Assembly (NCBI GenBank): GCA_030077755.1
Contig: JAQJZZ010000004.1
Coordinates: 930,001-994,000, forward strand
Reading direction: 5' to 3'
DNA from: Filosporella fistucella
Lineage: Eukaryota > Ascomycota > Leotiomycetes > Helotiales
Length of the DNA stretch: 64,000 nt
A program made the position numbers and the translations under genes. Positions 1-10,900 of the stretch are shown one piece after another; position 1 is the stretch's first letter; each line of letters starts with the position of its first letter. Under the pieces are notes generated by a model. It worked only from the letters and a program-made list of their open reading frames with translations. It was not told the origin of the DNA and did no database searches.

Positions 1-1777
1 AGTCTTTTCCTCCGCTCTCCGTTTATACGCAAAGATCTTCTCATTCTCCTCATCTAAGAGCTCGAAATCACCGTATACAAGCACATCTTTATATTGCTTT
101 CGTACAGCTAACATCCTTTTCCAGTAATTAAAGATCGATTTTGGGTCTTGGAGCTGAGACTCAGCGTTTATGGATGTGTAGTTGGGATTGGCAGACATCC
201 AGGGTTTAGTGTCTGGAGATGTGAATCCGCTGTTCGGTGCTGAGGACCATTGCATAGGTGTACGGGCTGAATCTCGAGCTTTCTTGGCGTATTCACCCAT
301 TGCTTCCTTCAACTTGGCCGGGTCTTTGGTTTTGGAATTCAGAACGCTATTGAGTATTAGCTCGTGACTATTTCCGAGGGTTTTTGTACTTGAAGCGCAG
401 ATACATACTTCCAGTGATTCAAAGTCATCAAATCTCTGTATTCCTCTATCGGCCACTCTGTCGGCACATTACACATGCCAATTTCCTGTCCTTGATACAC
501 AAATGGTGTTCCAGCTTGGCATCCTAGGAACGTAGCTAGCATCTTCGAGCTCTGAACTCGATATTCTGGCTCGTCAGAGGCGAAGCGTGAAATAGAGCGC
601 GGCTGATCGTGGTTCTCAAGGTAGAGAGCATTCCAGCCATTATTGGCATACATGAACGTCTGCATGATATTGAAAATATCTTTCAACTTTGACAGCGGCC
701 ATTGCTGTTTTTGGAGAATGAACTGATCACCGCCAACTTCGTGATCAACACTCACACTGTACTTTCGTCAATACCTGCTTCTCACTAACGTTAAAGGAAA
801 CAGCAACTTACTGGGCAAATTGAAAGATCATAGCCAATTCACCTCTTTCGAATCCAACGCTTTTTATCACTTCCTTAGGATCATGTACAAATGGCATCTC
901 CCCCACACTAAAAGCATCATACTCCCTCAAAATATCTCCCAACCCCTTCAAATACTCATGTAATCTCGGTCCAGCAGCAAACCAAGGGCTTCCATCCTCG
1001 AATTCCACATCCCTTCCCTCAACAACAGCATCCGGGAAACTTTGATCTTTGGAGATAAAGTTGATAACATCCATTCTGAAACCAGCGACTCCGCGATCAA
1101 GCCAGAAACGTACTATATCGTGCACAGCGGCGCGAACAGCGGGATTATCCCAGTTGAGATCCGGTTGCTCGGTTGCGTAGAGATGGAGATAGTATTCTTG
1201 AGTAGTTTCGTCCCATGCCCAGGCACTGCCTTGGAAACATTGATGCCAATTATTTGGAGGGAGCCGGGTGCCATCTTCTGCGTATCTTGCTGGACGCCAG
1301 ATGTACCAGTCGCGGAAGGGATTCGATTTTGAGGAGCGAGATTGGAGGAACCACTGGCATGGAAATTAAAATCAAGTACGAATTGAATGAAACATGTGAC
1401 TGGGAAACAAAAATAAATGGAGGAGTAAATACCTCATGCTGATCACTCGTATGATTAACCACCAAATCCATAATCAATTTCATACCTTTCTTCCCTAACT
1501 CCTTAATCAACTCGTCAACCTGTCCTAGATCGCCATACTGCGCATCAATAGTCCTATAATCCGAGACATCATAACCCATATCCACCTGCGGTGACTTCAA
1601 AATTGGAGACAGCCATACACAATCTACACCTAGATTATGCAGATAATCTACTTTGGAGATAATGCCGGCGAGATCGCCAATGCCGTCGTTATTGGTGTCT
1701 AGGAAAGAGGATGGGTAGATTTGATAGACGGAGACTTCTTTCCACCATGCTGCGTTTGGGGGTGGGAGGGATGGCAT
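1..1777 (-). CDS. GH13 alpha-glucosidase (maltase / oligo-1,6-glucosidase type), 3' end cut by window edge
   Basis: Intracellular-type alpha-glucosidase that hydrolyses maltose or isomaltose-like sugars; no signal peptide is seen. Exons on the minus strand: 1777-1433, 1353-812, 756-409, 346 to beyond 1. Phases agree at every junction. The start MPSLPPPNAAWWKE leads directly into the family N-terminus (WWKEVSVYQIYPSSF). GH13 region I is DLVVNHTSDQHE. Region II is GFRMDVINF with the nucleophile near D210. The acid/base Glu lies in SVGEMPF near E267, and region IV is ENHDQPR with the third Asp. The last visible exon carries ARTPMQWSSAPNSGF, also typical. Roughly the last 100 residues lie outside the window. 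Maltase versus isomaltase specificity cannot be decided from motifs. No maltose permease or regulator is adjacent in the visible part. Confidence 0.93.
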
Positions 1778-2554
1778 TTTGGGAGGCGAGGTTGAGGGAG
1801 ATTATGATTGTAGAGGAATTCGAGATTTAGATTTGGGATCTTATTTATGTTCAAGTCTCATAAGTGAGGAGGCAGAGAGGACGAGTGAGGTAAGTCGCGA
1901 TAATTCTCGCCAAATCTTTGGTACGTCACTGGACTTCTCTTACTCCATTATTCTGGGACGGATCGTGATAGGAGGAGATTAATATTTAAGAATCTTTGTG
2001 TACGTTCATTTTACAAATAGGTGGTCAAGATTTAGTAACTGACTCCTGGCTAAGATTGTGACGCCTCCCAAGGGTCCCAAGCAGGTTTAGGGTTCCTTTC
2101 GAAATTCAATGCAATTGATTTGATATCTTATTTCCATAGACTAACACTTCCTATAAATGCATCTTGACACTTGTCCCCTGCGGGATTATGCGTGCTGATC
2201 GGACACATTTTTGTTATTCCATGAAAGCAAGTCAGACGTCAACAGTGGACGTTGAGCACATGGCGGGGCGGCGGGTAGCGAGTTTTAAAGGGGTCAAGAT
2301 GCTCTATTCGTGAAAAATCTTACTCAACAGTCAAATCAGAACATCGAAAAGTTGAAATGGAGGGAATTATTGTCAAATATTGCCAAATTGCCCTCCGTAT
2401 ATTAGAGTATTTTGTTGCCGCTGAACAAGGTCTACACCCGCGTCTCAACCCAATAACGCCATTCCCCGGTATCTTCCAATACTCCCTATGTACTCCCAAA
2501 CGCGACTATCTTTTGTCCCAGTCTCCACAAATATCCCCAAGAAACGTAAATAGT
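1778..2554. other. Intergenic: upstream of maltase, downstream of the DUF4097-like gene
   Basis: No supported gene. It contains the 5' region of the maltase gene and a GC-rich patch near 2262-2278 with a CreA-like site. The short open frames show no family resemblance. Confidence 0.6.
2263..2268 (+). promoter_or_regulatory. Candidate CreA/Mig1 site (SYGGRG) upstream of maltase
   Basis: GCGGGG matches the CreA consensus SYGGRG and lies about 490 bp upstream of the maltase start. Carbon catabolite repression of maltases by CreA is established in fungi. A 6-bp match is weak evidence by itself. Confidence 0.3.
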
Positions 2555-4932
2555 TCACAAACCTAACCTGGATCCAACATTAAAACTTAGGCCACCAGCT
2601 ATATCAGACATATCAACAGATGACCCATCCTTCTCATCGTCCACACCTTTCTTGACCAGTAATTCCTTGAAACCTGGTCCGTTTCTTTGTTTTACAATTC
2701 GAAGTCCTTTTCCATTGCTTGTAATACCGCCAGACACAGTTTTTGCATGCATAAATCCTTCCCAGACCCCTGGATAGTATACTTCTACAGTTGCTGAACT
2801 GGAAGCATGTGTGGAAAACAGATTATTCAATTTTTGCTCGCTATTAGTGTTACGAACGTAGCTAGGATTAGATTCAGCCGATGAAGGCGGAAGAATGAGA
2901 TATGGATCGTCGTCGCCGATGGGAGTGTATTTGTCTCCATCAGGCTTCTGCTGGCCGAAGGAGTTGGCTGGACTGAAGAATATCGGATCGGCTATCTCGA
3001 TCTTCGTGCTTCCGCTAAGAGTACGTGTCTCAAGATAGTGCTTCGGGCGGTCATTAATGGACGAGCCGCTGCTGCTTTGAATGATAGGCAACCCAGTGAT
3101 CTGAATTGAACTTGATGTTCCTTTGAAGCTAGTTTGAGATCCAAAATAATATGTTCCGTCCATGCTCCCAGAGTTTGAATGAACACGAGTAATGTAGTCT
3201 CGTAAAGGAGGATCGTATTTGGAGTTTAGACCAAGAGGACAATCAACTCGAATAGACCCAGATGATGTCTGCACTTCTAGATCGGCTGGTTTCGGCGCGG
3301 AAGGTAGTGCCTCGCCTGGAACAACTGATACACGTATTGGCCCTGATTGTGAGGAGAGAATCAGGTCATCTAGCAGTGGGTAGCATCCCGTTATCGCGCC
3401 AGAAATCGTCTCGACGATCGTTCTGCGTGAGTCGAAAGGATGCTTGAAGGAATTGAGGTTAGTAGCACCTGATTCGGCAAAATCAGACGTGGCCAGACTT
3501 TTCAAGTCGAAGTTTGGGAAGTACATCCTTCCAGAGATCGACGCAAAGTTCGAGCGACCAAGAACGTTGATTTTGAGATCGTCCAAAACTCTTATAGAGA
3601 GAGAAATTGATTGAAGTTTGATATTCGCGAATTTTGCGTCTTCGGGAATCCATGCTGTGACCTCCACGGATACACAATGAGGTCCCCGAGTATCAAGTTG
3701 AGCATAACTCGGTGTGGTGATTGTGAGGTATTGGTCGTCCTTATTCCAAATTTGAAAGACCTCCAGGCTAGGATCACTAACATGTATTTCCACTGTAAAG
3801 TAAGGTTTGTTTCCATGGTCCGAATTCTTAGGTATCCGCCTGAGCCTTACTTCTCCCGCAGTTCTGATCTTTTGCTGGTGGGAACCATTGTCACCGTACT
3901 CAGCTTGGAATATACTGAAGTCGTTATCCTGTGAAAACTCATACACCACAGAATCGACATGATGCTTAGCCGCAGCACAGTATGGCCCTGTTTGGTCTAC
4001 CGGCCTATCCTCAGATGGACCGTCGCCAATGGGATCTGTGTTCTCGTCCTTCAATCATCAGCCCGGTACGTCAAACAGTTCATGCATGTAATCTGCTGAA
4101 GAAATACATCTGACATAACATTCTCTATTACCAACTCGCAGATAAATATCAGGGGATTGATTTGTGTACGCTAAGATCAATTCGATATAACCTTCAAATG
4201 GAAGACTTGTCAAAGCTATAAACTTACATTATTGTGGTCATGGCTGCCTGCGAACATGGCAGCCAATAGTGCAGTAATAGAAGCAAAGACAAGAGCGATG
4301 AACAACAGTTTTCGAATTATTACTCGACGTCGTGAAGGTTTCCTAGGAGTTGATGCAAGTGGCGTGCTCTCGTCTGGCTCTGGTGGTGGGGCGCCCATGC
4401 TCTCCGGCTCGCGGCTTGGAAGGTAACCTCGTTCAAGATGATGCTCTGGGAATGTACTATAAGACCTTCCAGGGTCGTCCGCAAGAAGTGGTGATTGTGA
4501 TGTAGGTGGGACGGGATTAACGATGGGTGATTCAGAAGGGCTGTACGCAGGAGGCGGTCCATTTATCGACGACCTTCTTTCTCTAAACATCGCCTCTCCT
4601 CTACGAGATACGATTGGGGATACGGGAGAATGGGTAGGAGGAGAGCGAGCATTGTCAATTGAATGATGAGGTGACGCGTAAGTATGCGAAGGAAGGGATC
4701 GTGGCAGTACGGCATCAAGCGATGTCCGTGAAGTCCCTCCAGTATTGGAGGCAGTAGGTGTGGGAATCAAAACCTTCCCTTCCGTTTTCATATCGGCCGA
4801 GGGGTCATGTACCATGTTGGTAGGTACATTTCCACGATTGAAGTATCCATCTGTAGGACTAAGCTCGTCACTGAACGAATCTGCATCGGCATCGCTGTCC
4901 TCTGCATTGTAGATGTTTTCAGAGCGCGACAT
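2555..4932 (-). CDS. Single-pass membrane protein with DUF4097-like beta-repeat ectodomain
   Basis: Two exons, 4932-4228 and 4048-2555, joined in phase 0 across a GTAAGT...AG intron of 179 bp; about 732 aa. Residues 1-200 are low-complexity and rich in Ser, Pro and acidic residues, as in a cytosolic tail. A basic RRR cluster precedes one hydrophobic segment at about 209-228. The C-terminal ~500 residues hold repeated short strands of the SGSI / SGSM / SSSI / LSGST type, resembling the DUF4097 (adhesin-like) beta-helix family. Topology is inferred as type II with the repeats outside or in the lumen. Function is unknown. A possible extra donor just before the stop leaves the last few residues uncertain. 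Confidence 0.75.
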
Positions 4933-5723
4933 CTCAAACCAAAAGCTGCTGCCTTGAGCGGGTGGAGTGAAGCGGCGAGCTGTCTATGGACAGGACCGGA
5001 TATCTAAAAGTGATGCCTTGAGAACGGCGAAGTGTTTGATATAATAAGGATTGCGCAAATGAATATGGATCAGGTAGCCTCAGACAGCAAAGACGTTAAG
5101 ACTGCGTAAGCACGGGATAATGTAAGGCGTCAACTTTTGGATGCGGTCATGACGGCAGGCAGCAACAATTTGGGGTGGAAGAAGAAGAGGAAGAGGAAGA
5201 TCAGATCCGCTATCAGATTCTTGACCCCGCCAAATGAAACTGCGTTGCACTTTACGGAGGTAGGTTTTTGGTTGGTACCATTGAAGGAAGGGTGGGAGGG
5301 AGCAAGAGTTGATTGGCAGAGATAAATATTGTGCAGCGAGCTTGCGTCAATGGAGAAGGTGGGATGCTGATGTGAGCGAAATCCAGACGCAGAACGCCAA
5401 GTGATGGTTGGTACAGAAGGTGAACCCAACACGTGATATCAAATACATATCAGAAATGAATAAATAACTTTTAATAATCTTTATATTCAGAAGATTGAGT
5501 CCCTTAGCTCAATGTAGTCTTCGACTTTCAAATCTTTGCATTGGCGTCCTCTATATGCTGTTGACGAGTGAGGAGGTTAATGCAAAGAATCCAAGCCGAC
5601 GAGGAGAGCATCCATTGTTCAATCGATTGGTGATTGGCAAGAAGGAGGCAACCCCAAGGGAACATAATTCATAGCAAAGTTTTCAAGAGCACATGACAAA
5701 GAAAAATGTACAAAGCCAAAAAC

Positions 5724-5761
5724 CTTGATTCAAAGCGACTTTTCAAGGCCCTTGAATCAAG
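5724..5761. repeat. Inverted repeat (10-bp arms, 18-nt loop)
   Basis: CTTGATTCAA at 5724-5733 is exactly complementary to TTGAATCAAG at 5752-5761. Both arms are followed or overlapped by AAGCGAC, so the arms also look like an inverted duplication. No function is apparent. Confidence 0.5.
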
Positions 5762-6251
5762 CGACAACAGGATCGAGAAAGCCTCAGTACGAAAATGAAC
5801 ACCGTCTCTTATGGCCAAAAAAACCCTGTCAGAAAGCACTCCCCCAAAAAAATCTTCCCAAAATATTCCAAGACAGCCCAAAAAAACGCTTTCTCGAAAA
5901 CAGCAAAAACTCTGCCGCCCCTTTCGAAATGGGAACGACATGAAAATCCTCAAGAGGATTTTTACAGATTCATCGGCCGCGTAGAACCCGAGCTCCCCCA
6001 TTTCTGGGAGAGTGGAATTCAAGACCACCACACCATTTAATCCATGGCTGGTGGCGATGGGCAATTAATCATTTTGGTACATGATATTAGACTTGGTGGT
6101 TTGAGAGAGAGATGGGAAGGCGGAGAGTTCTATGGTGAGGTAGGGTTTGCGGTATTGGTCCAGCATAGCATTGCGATTACAGTTTACCACAGAAGGTCTA
6201 CTCAGATGGTATTGTGCAAAGTCGATTAAAGGATCAGATGGACGGTTTTCT

Positions 6252-6278
6252 TCATTTCCTCCTCTCCAGCTCCATGCC
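6252..6278 (+). repeat. 27-bp exact direct repeat, copy 1
   Basis: Begins TCATTTCCTCCTC and ends CTCCATGCC. It is identical base for base to 6765-6791 and flanked by unrelated sequence. It lies in the intergenic region downstream of the complex I subunit gene. Confidence 0.8.
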
Positions 6279-6680
6279 AAGATTGCGATATCCATGTGAT
6301 AATCCCTCTTTCAAGTATGATGTGATTTCAGTACATATCTTGGGAAATCCTTGCGGATAGGAGATAGTGAGAGTGGAAAACACCCACATATGATTGGGAA
6401 AGGAGATAGCTTGAGAAATTCTACGGATTACTACTGTGAATGCACCCTCTCGGAACAAATGTTACAAATCCTTACAGAACCAATTGCCAAGGTAAATGGA
6501 CAACATCCCCAGAAACCGCAGGGAAATCGTGTTTAGCCATATCAAGATCAGAAAAGTAGCCAATTTTTGGCGAATCTGAGTTTCATTTGCTCATCCTCTC
6601 TGCATGTAATATGTACAGCTCCATTCCATCTTTATTCCCATATGCCTCCCCTTTCACGCTATCACACAAGAGCCAACCCG

Positions 6681-7565
6681 TTAACTCGACTTGTGACTCG
6701 GTGTAATCGCGAACGTAGGCCGCACGAATCTGTGCTCGAATTAGACCAATCTACAATGTGGCTCTCATTTCCTCCTCTCCAGCTCCATGCCCAGTATTTT
6801 CTCTTCATCTGCCATACACTCCATGGTCTCCCATTACCCAGCACACCAAACTACACTCATCCATCACCCCACCCCTCTCTCTCGATCTTCCCCCTCACAA
6901 TCCATATACCCAATGAAAAACAAAACGTACCTATCACTGTTATACGGACTAGTCTCGCTCCCCAGCAATTCCTTCTCCCTCTTCTGATCTGCCCAATGCC
7001 TCCTAACCAAATCTCTATCCTCCTCCGCTGTCAGAAGAGGAATAAGATGAATACGAGACCACATCTTCTCGCGTGCAAGCTCACTGTATCCCATTAGCTT
7101 CTCACTCAAAGGCAAATCCAAATAGAACGCTCCAGAGACACCCGATTGTTCGGAAGAAATGTAACGCTGGCGAGAGACTGGAGAGAGGAGATTTTATGGG
7201 GATGGAGGGAAGAAGCAGACATACTTTTGCTCTCTAATCCCCTTCCCAACTTTCCAGAAGCCGAATGTCATTACGCCTGCAACGCCTAGGAGAACGATAC
7301 TAGGACGGAAACCGCGGGCTGGGAGATTCCTCTATTGATCATTAGCATCTGTGTCCTTCTCTCCCTTCCCTGCGCCATTGTCTCCTCTCTCCAATTCCTC
7401 TCTTCCAACCCTGTTCGCAGCCCATATTCCTGTTCTCCTCACATCGTCTCATTCCACCTTCCAAACAGCATCTGCGAGAAGGACGTGGCGCGGGCAGGTA
7501 ACAGAAAAACATACCTTGTATTGGACAGGCTCGTAGCCGCCGACTGGAGGCAGATCTTGAGGCAT
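6681..7565 (-). CDS. NDUFA13: NADH:ubiquinone oxidoreductase subunit NDUFA13 / GRIM-19 (NUO B16.6 type)
   Basis: Accessory subunit of mitochondrial complex I in the inner membrane. Four small exons on the minus strand: 7565-7515, 7331-7225, 7083-6931, 6729-6681. Donors are GTATGT, GTATGT and GTACGT. All phases agree and give 119 aa. The protein starts MPQDLPPVGGYEPVQYK, then RNLPARGFRPS, one hydrophobic segment at about 28-46, then REQNELAREKMWSRIHLIPLL, and ends with YNSDRFVRPTFAITP. This order matches the fungal GRIM-19 family closely as I remember it. Some acceptor choices compete (CCAG/GCCAG upstream of ELAREK), but only TACAG at 7084 restores the family sequence. Introns (183, 141 and 201 bp) exceed coding length, so a simple open-frame scan misses the gene. 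Intron 3 holds one copy of the 27-bp repeat. Confidence 0.93.
6765..6791 (+). repeat. 27-bp exact direct repeat, copy 2 (inside intron 3 of NDUFA13)
   Basis: Identical to 6252-6278, about 510 bp away. It lies between the donor at 6930 and the acceptor at 6730, so it is intronic. The repeat is not simple-sequence DNA, although pyrimidine-rich. Confidence 0.8.
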
Positions 7566-8126
7566 TTTGGGTGTCTTGCGATGGCAATTGCTCTGGGGAG
7601 ACGATTCAGAGCTCAGCATGAGCCGGATTGAGGTTGCGTGAAGCCGAGCTTAAAATGGGTCTATTCCATTTGGGGCCGTTCTGCCGGGGATTTCCGCTTT
7701 ATCCTCCTTCCTGAGGAACTAGATAGGTAGGTACTGTCTAGATTTATTTAAGAGCTTTGATTATAAATTTACTTCGATTTCACAATATCACTTCACGATT
7801 TAAGATGAATGGAATGAATGGCAATCCTGTATCATCGAATCAAAACCTCGTCAATTGATCCACGCTCACGAACGCCATCCTGCTATGCTATTCATACTCC
7901 AAGCTCCCTATCAAAAAAGTGAAAAATGCCTCTCTCAATTCCCACCCCATCCCAATCCCGTCCCTCAATCTCACAGAGGGAAAACACTAAACGCCAAGGC
8001 CCCTAGAACACCAAATTCCCCTTACGAACAGGGGTATGGTCGAAAACCATTGAAGTGTGTTGGGAAATAATAACAAGAAGACAATACGATCCAAATTTTA
8101 ATGATGCGGAGGCCTCGAGGCTTCAA
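7566..8126. other. Intergenic: NDUFA13 promoter side and FCP1 3' side
   Basis: No gene seen. The part next to 7566 is the NDUFA13 upstream region, and the part next to 8126 is the FCP1 3' untranslated region. An A/T-rich stretch at 7740-7810 is the only clear composition change. Confidence 0.6.
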
Positions 8127-10900
8127 TCAACCTCCTCCATCTTCACGATCAAATTCGGCCATCAAATCAGCTTCTAGATCATCGTCGAAACTGGCATCGT
8201 CTTCGTCCTCATCCTCGTCGACCGGTGCAACCTGGTCTACTGCCTCATCATCGCCGTCTTCATCGCCAGTCACACCAGGTGTCGGAAGACTGCTCTCTGA
8301 TTGCATGCTATTCGGAGTCTTGACTGTCTTGAGAGTTGATGATCGCGCATTCGCCTTCTTGACTCGCTTTGATAACTTGCTGCTATCTTCCTCGGAATCA
8401 CTTTCCTCAGTGTTCGCCTGGTCGTGGGGTCTCTTGACGCCCCTCGCGCTCTTCTGGCTTGTCTTACTCGAATCGCTGGCAGAGCTGGCATCACTATCAT
8501 TCTCTGAATCTGAGCCCATGAAATCGGCTAGCTCGTCGTCAACCTCGCCCCAGTCAAAGCCTTTGAGGTCGTCTATTGGCGAGTGACCTTCTTCAATATC
8601 TTCTGGCATGACTCCTTCAACATCGTCTGTAGCTTCTTCCTGACTAGCAGGAGCAGCGTCATCTTCGTCATCGCTTGCATCATCATCTGAGCTCTCGTCC
8701 GAGTCGTTAATTGAAGACGGTGCACTGGAATTGAAACCTTCCTCACGTATCTTATCTTGTTCATATATTTGTACCTATCCTTGTTAGATTTGCATAATTC
8801 GGAAATATTCGCTACGTACAAGATAAGGAGTCTCATCTTCCTTCTCCCACTTGCTCATGGAGTTCAAGAGCCATTGTTGATTGACAATCTTGATATTGGG
8901 GTATTTGGCAGCTTGCTTGACTTTTTGAGTTCGAGTTCGGCTTGTTGATGCTACCAGATGAGTTACTCTCCGACCGATCCTATTTTTATTAGCACTCCTT
9001 ATGTTCTGAGATATCCGGGATATACATACTTTGCCGTGACTTCTGCTCCAAAGCTGGCTGCTTGAAGGCCAATTTCAGTTCTAAAACGCCAAAGTAAGTG
9101 ACTGTACTCATTAAATTTTTGTAGTCTAAAAAGAAAAAAATAGCAAATCGTGTTGATATTGTGATAAAATTTCAGAATACCTCATAATGTCTGTATGCAG
9201 TGGCACAAGCCCTGACATAACAATAGTACAGCCGGCTAAGACCTTCTCCCTACATGTCGTTAGCAATAACTATATCGACACAAACAGAGAACATACTTGA
9301 GTCGTGGCATGACGAGTCCAATATCGGGAACGATCTTGAGATCAGCTGCCTCATCTTTGTTGAGTGACAGCTTCTTGTTGTGTCCAGGCTTGAGTTGTGC
9401 AACGCGACCTCCGTGAGCAGTGACAAGGGCACTTTCGTACTCGTCGTAGAAATCTTTGTGTAACTGTGTTAAATGATTTTCCAGGTACATGAGCTCAACA
9501 TCGTCGTCCTTGAGAAGGTTGTGTCGATGATGAGGATGCTCAGCAGGTGCTTCGCCATTCGTGGTTTCTTGTGAAGCAGTCCCTTCCTCTTCTTCCTCCT
9601 CTTGGTCGAGTTTCTCTTGCAGGTGCAAAAGCGGTCGCTCCGTCAATTGTTTCTCGAGGAATGCCTCTTGTTCTGCAGCTTGCTCGAGTCTCAATGCTTG
9701 ATCATCTCCACCGCCCATCCGGACTAGTTCCTCTAATGCATTCACTCGTGTTTCTTTTGTGGGCTCAACTGTATCCTCTTTGCCATTAGCTTCGGAGGTA
9801 ACATCTTCGTCTTTCGATACCTCTTCTGGTGATTCATCGTCATTTGTTTCTATCTTGGCGACCTTCTTCTTCAATGCTGGAACGAGTTTCGGTAATTCCT
9901 CTCTCTTAGGCAAGAAACTAGAGTTGATGTCTCCAATACCCAAGAAGAAATCGTACGGAACGACTTTGATAAGATTCGGTCTATTCTTTGGCCAAACATC
10001 AGCACGATCGTCAATAATGACTACCATTTTGGTGTCCACAGGAAAAAGTCGCGCTAAGCTCTTTGATGTCAAATTGCCATTCTCGTCGCGGCTGATAATC
10101 CGGTCTCCGAAAAGCTTCTTGTCTGGATCCACAAGCTTAGCAATATTCAAAGCATACGCTCGAGTGCCCATAGTGTAGACATGTAACTCGTACATCTCTG
10201 CCACCTTGGTCAAAAACTCCTTCAATCCAGGGCGCATCTTGATATAGTATGTATGAGAAGCCACGCCTCTTGGTCCATCGTCATTTAGTTGGAATGATTT
10301 CACGTCTTTGACAGCTTCGTAGTTTGGTGATGATTTATCGTTCTGCCATTCTCCAACGGTAGGATCGATGCACGCGTGGATGATGGTTTGGTCCAGATCC
10401 ACCACTAATGACAGCTTCCTATGCTTGAGTAATCGACGTTGTAATTCCTCCTCGGCTCTTGAAGCTTCATCTTGGCTGACAGTAAGGGCGGTCTGGTCGT
10501 GTATCATGCTAATCTTCGCGCGTTCTGTGTCGTCCGAAGAACTAACCCACGACATCTCAGTCATGTCCTTTCCACACATGCCGCAAAGTCCCCGGAACTG
10601 GATCGAGTGCGGACATGCCTCCTCAATCTCTACAAACGGCATGTCCTTGGTGACAACCATACCCTCCTGAATCTTCCAGGATTTGATGTTGCCATCGGCA
10701 GGACTTTCCCAGTCTGCGATAGTAGTTTGTTCCTCCTGCCATTGTTCTCCAAATGGATCACCGACTTCTTTCATCCACGTGAACTTGAATTGTAGGATCG
10801 GTTCTTGTCTCTTGATCTCATCGCCGGGTCTCTTTAGCAATTTGTTGATTGTGATTGGATACTTGAGCTTCGGCCCTAAGCTTAGTGATTTTCCCATCAT
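8127..10900 (-). CDS. FCP1: RNA polymerase II CTD phosphatase Fcp1
   Basis: Dephosphorylates the Rpb1 C-terminal heptads and recycles Pol II in the nucleus. Five exons: 10900-9297, 9249-9181, 9080-9030, 8979-8820, 8774-8127; phases agree, 843 aa. The start is ATGATG at 10900 (MMGKSLSLGPKLKYP); upstream codons in frame are not ATG-led. The N-terminal biotinyl-like part precedes a CxxC-type segment (GLCGMCGK). The FCPH catalytic motif is DLDQT at 168-172, the Mg-aspartate signature, with the IDDRADVW motif further on. Exons 2-4 encode a BRCT domain at about 533-632 (TIVMSGLVP ... GRRVTHLVA ... NQQWLLNSM). The C-terminal ~200 residues are strongly acidic, with FDWGEVDDELADF and a final DLEADLMAEFD, resembling the TFIIF-binding acidic helix. 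One intron is only 45 bp. Confidence 0.96.

Larger units (their letters stand above)
4933..6680. other. Intergenic region with small repeats
   Basis: No supported gene. It contains the upstream region of the DUF4097-like gene (a CACGTG palindrome lies at 5430-5435), a 10-bp inverted repeat near 5724-5761, and one copy of a 27-bp exact repeat. A 131-codon open frame on the minus strand (5669-6064) resembles no family and has low-complexity hydrophobic content. Confidence 0.55.

Noticed and set aside
5669..6064. 131-codon hydrophobic frame
   Set aside because: Composition follows A-rich runs on the opposite strand; no domain and no neighbouring exons.
6567..7097. 176-codon plus frame
   Set aside because: Antisense to exons 3 and 4 and introns of the complex I subunit gene, rich in Pro/Ser from pyrimidine tracts.
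8101..8586. 161-codon Ser-rich frame on the plus strand
   Set aside because: Antisense shadow of the acidic FCP1 C-terminus; Asp/Glu codons read backwards give Ser/Leu/Val runs.
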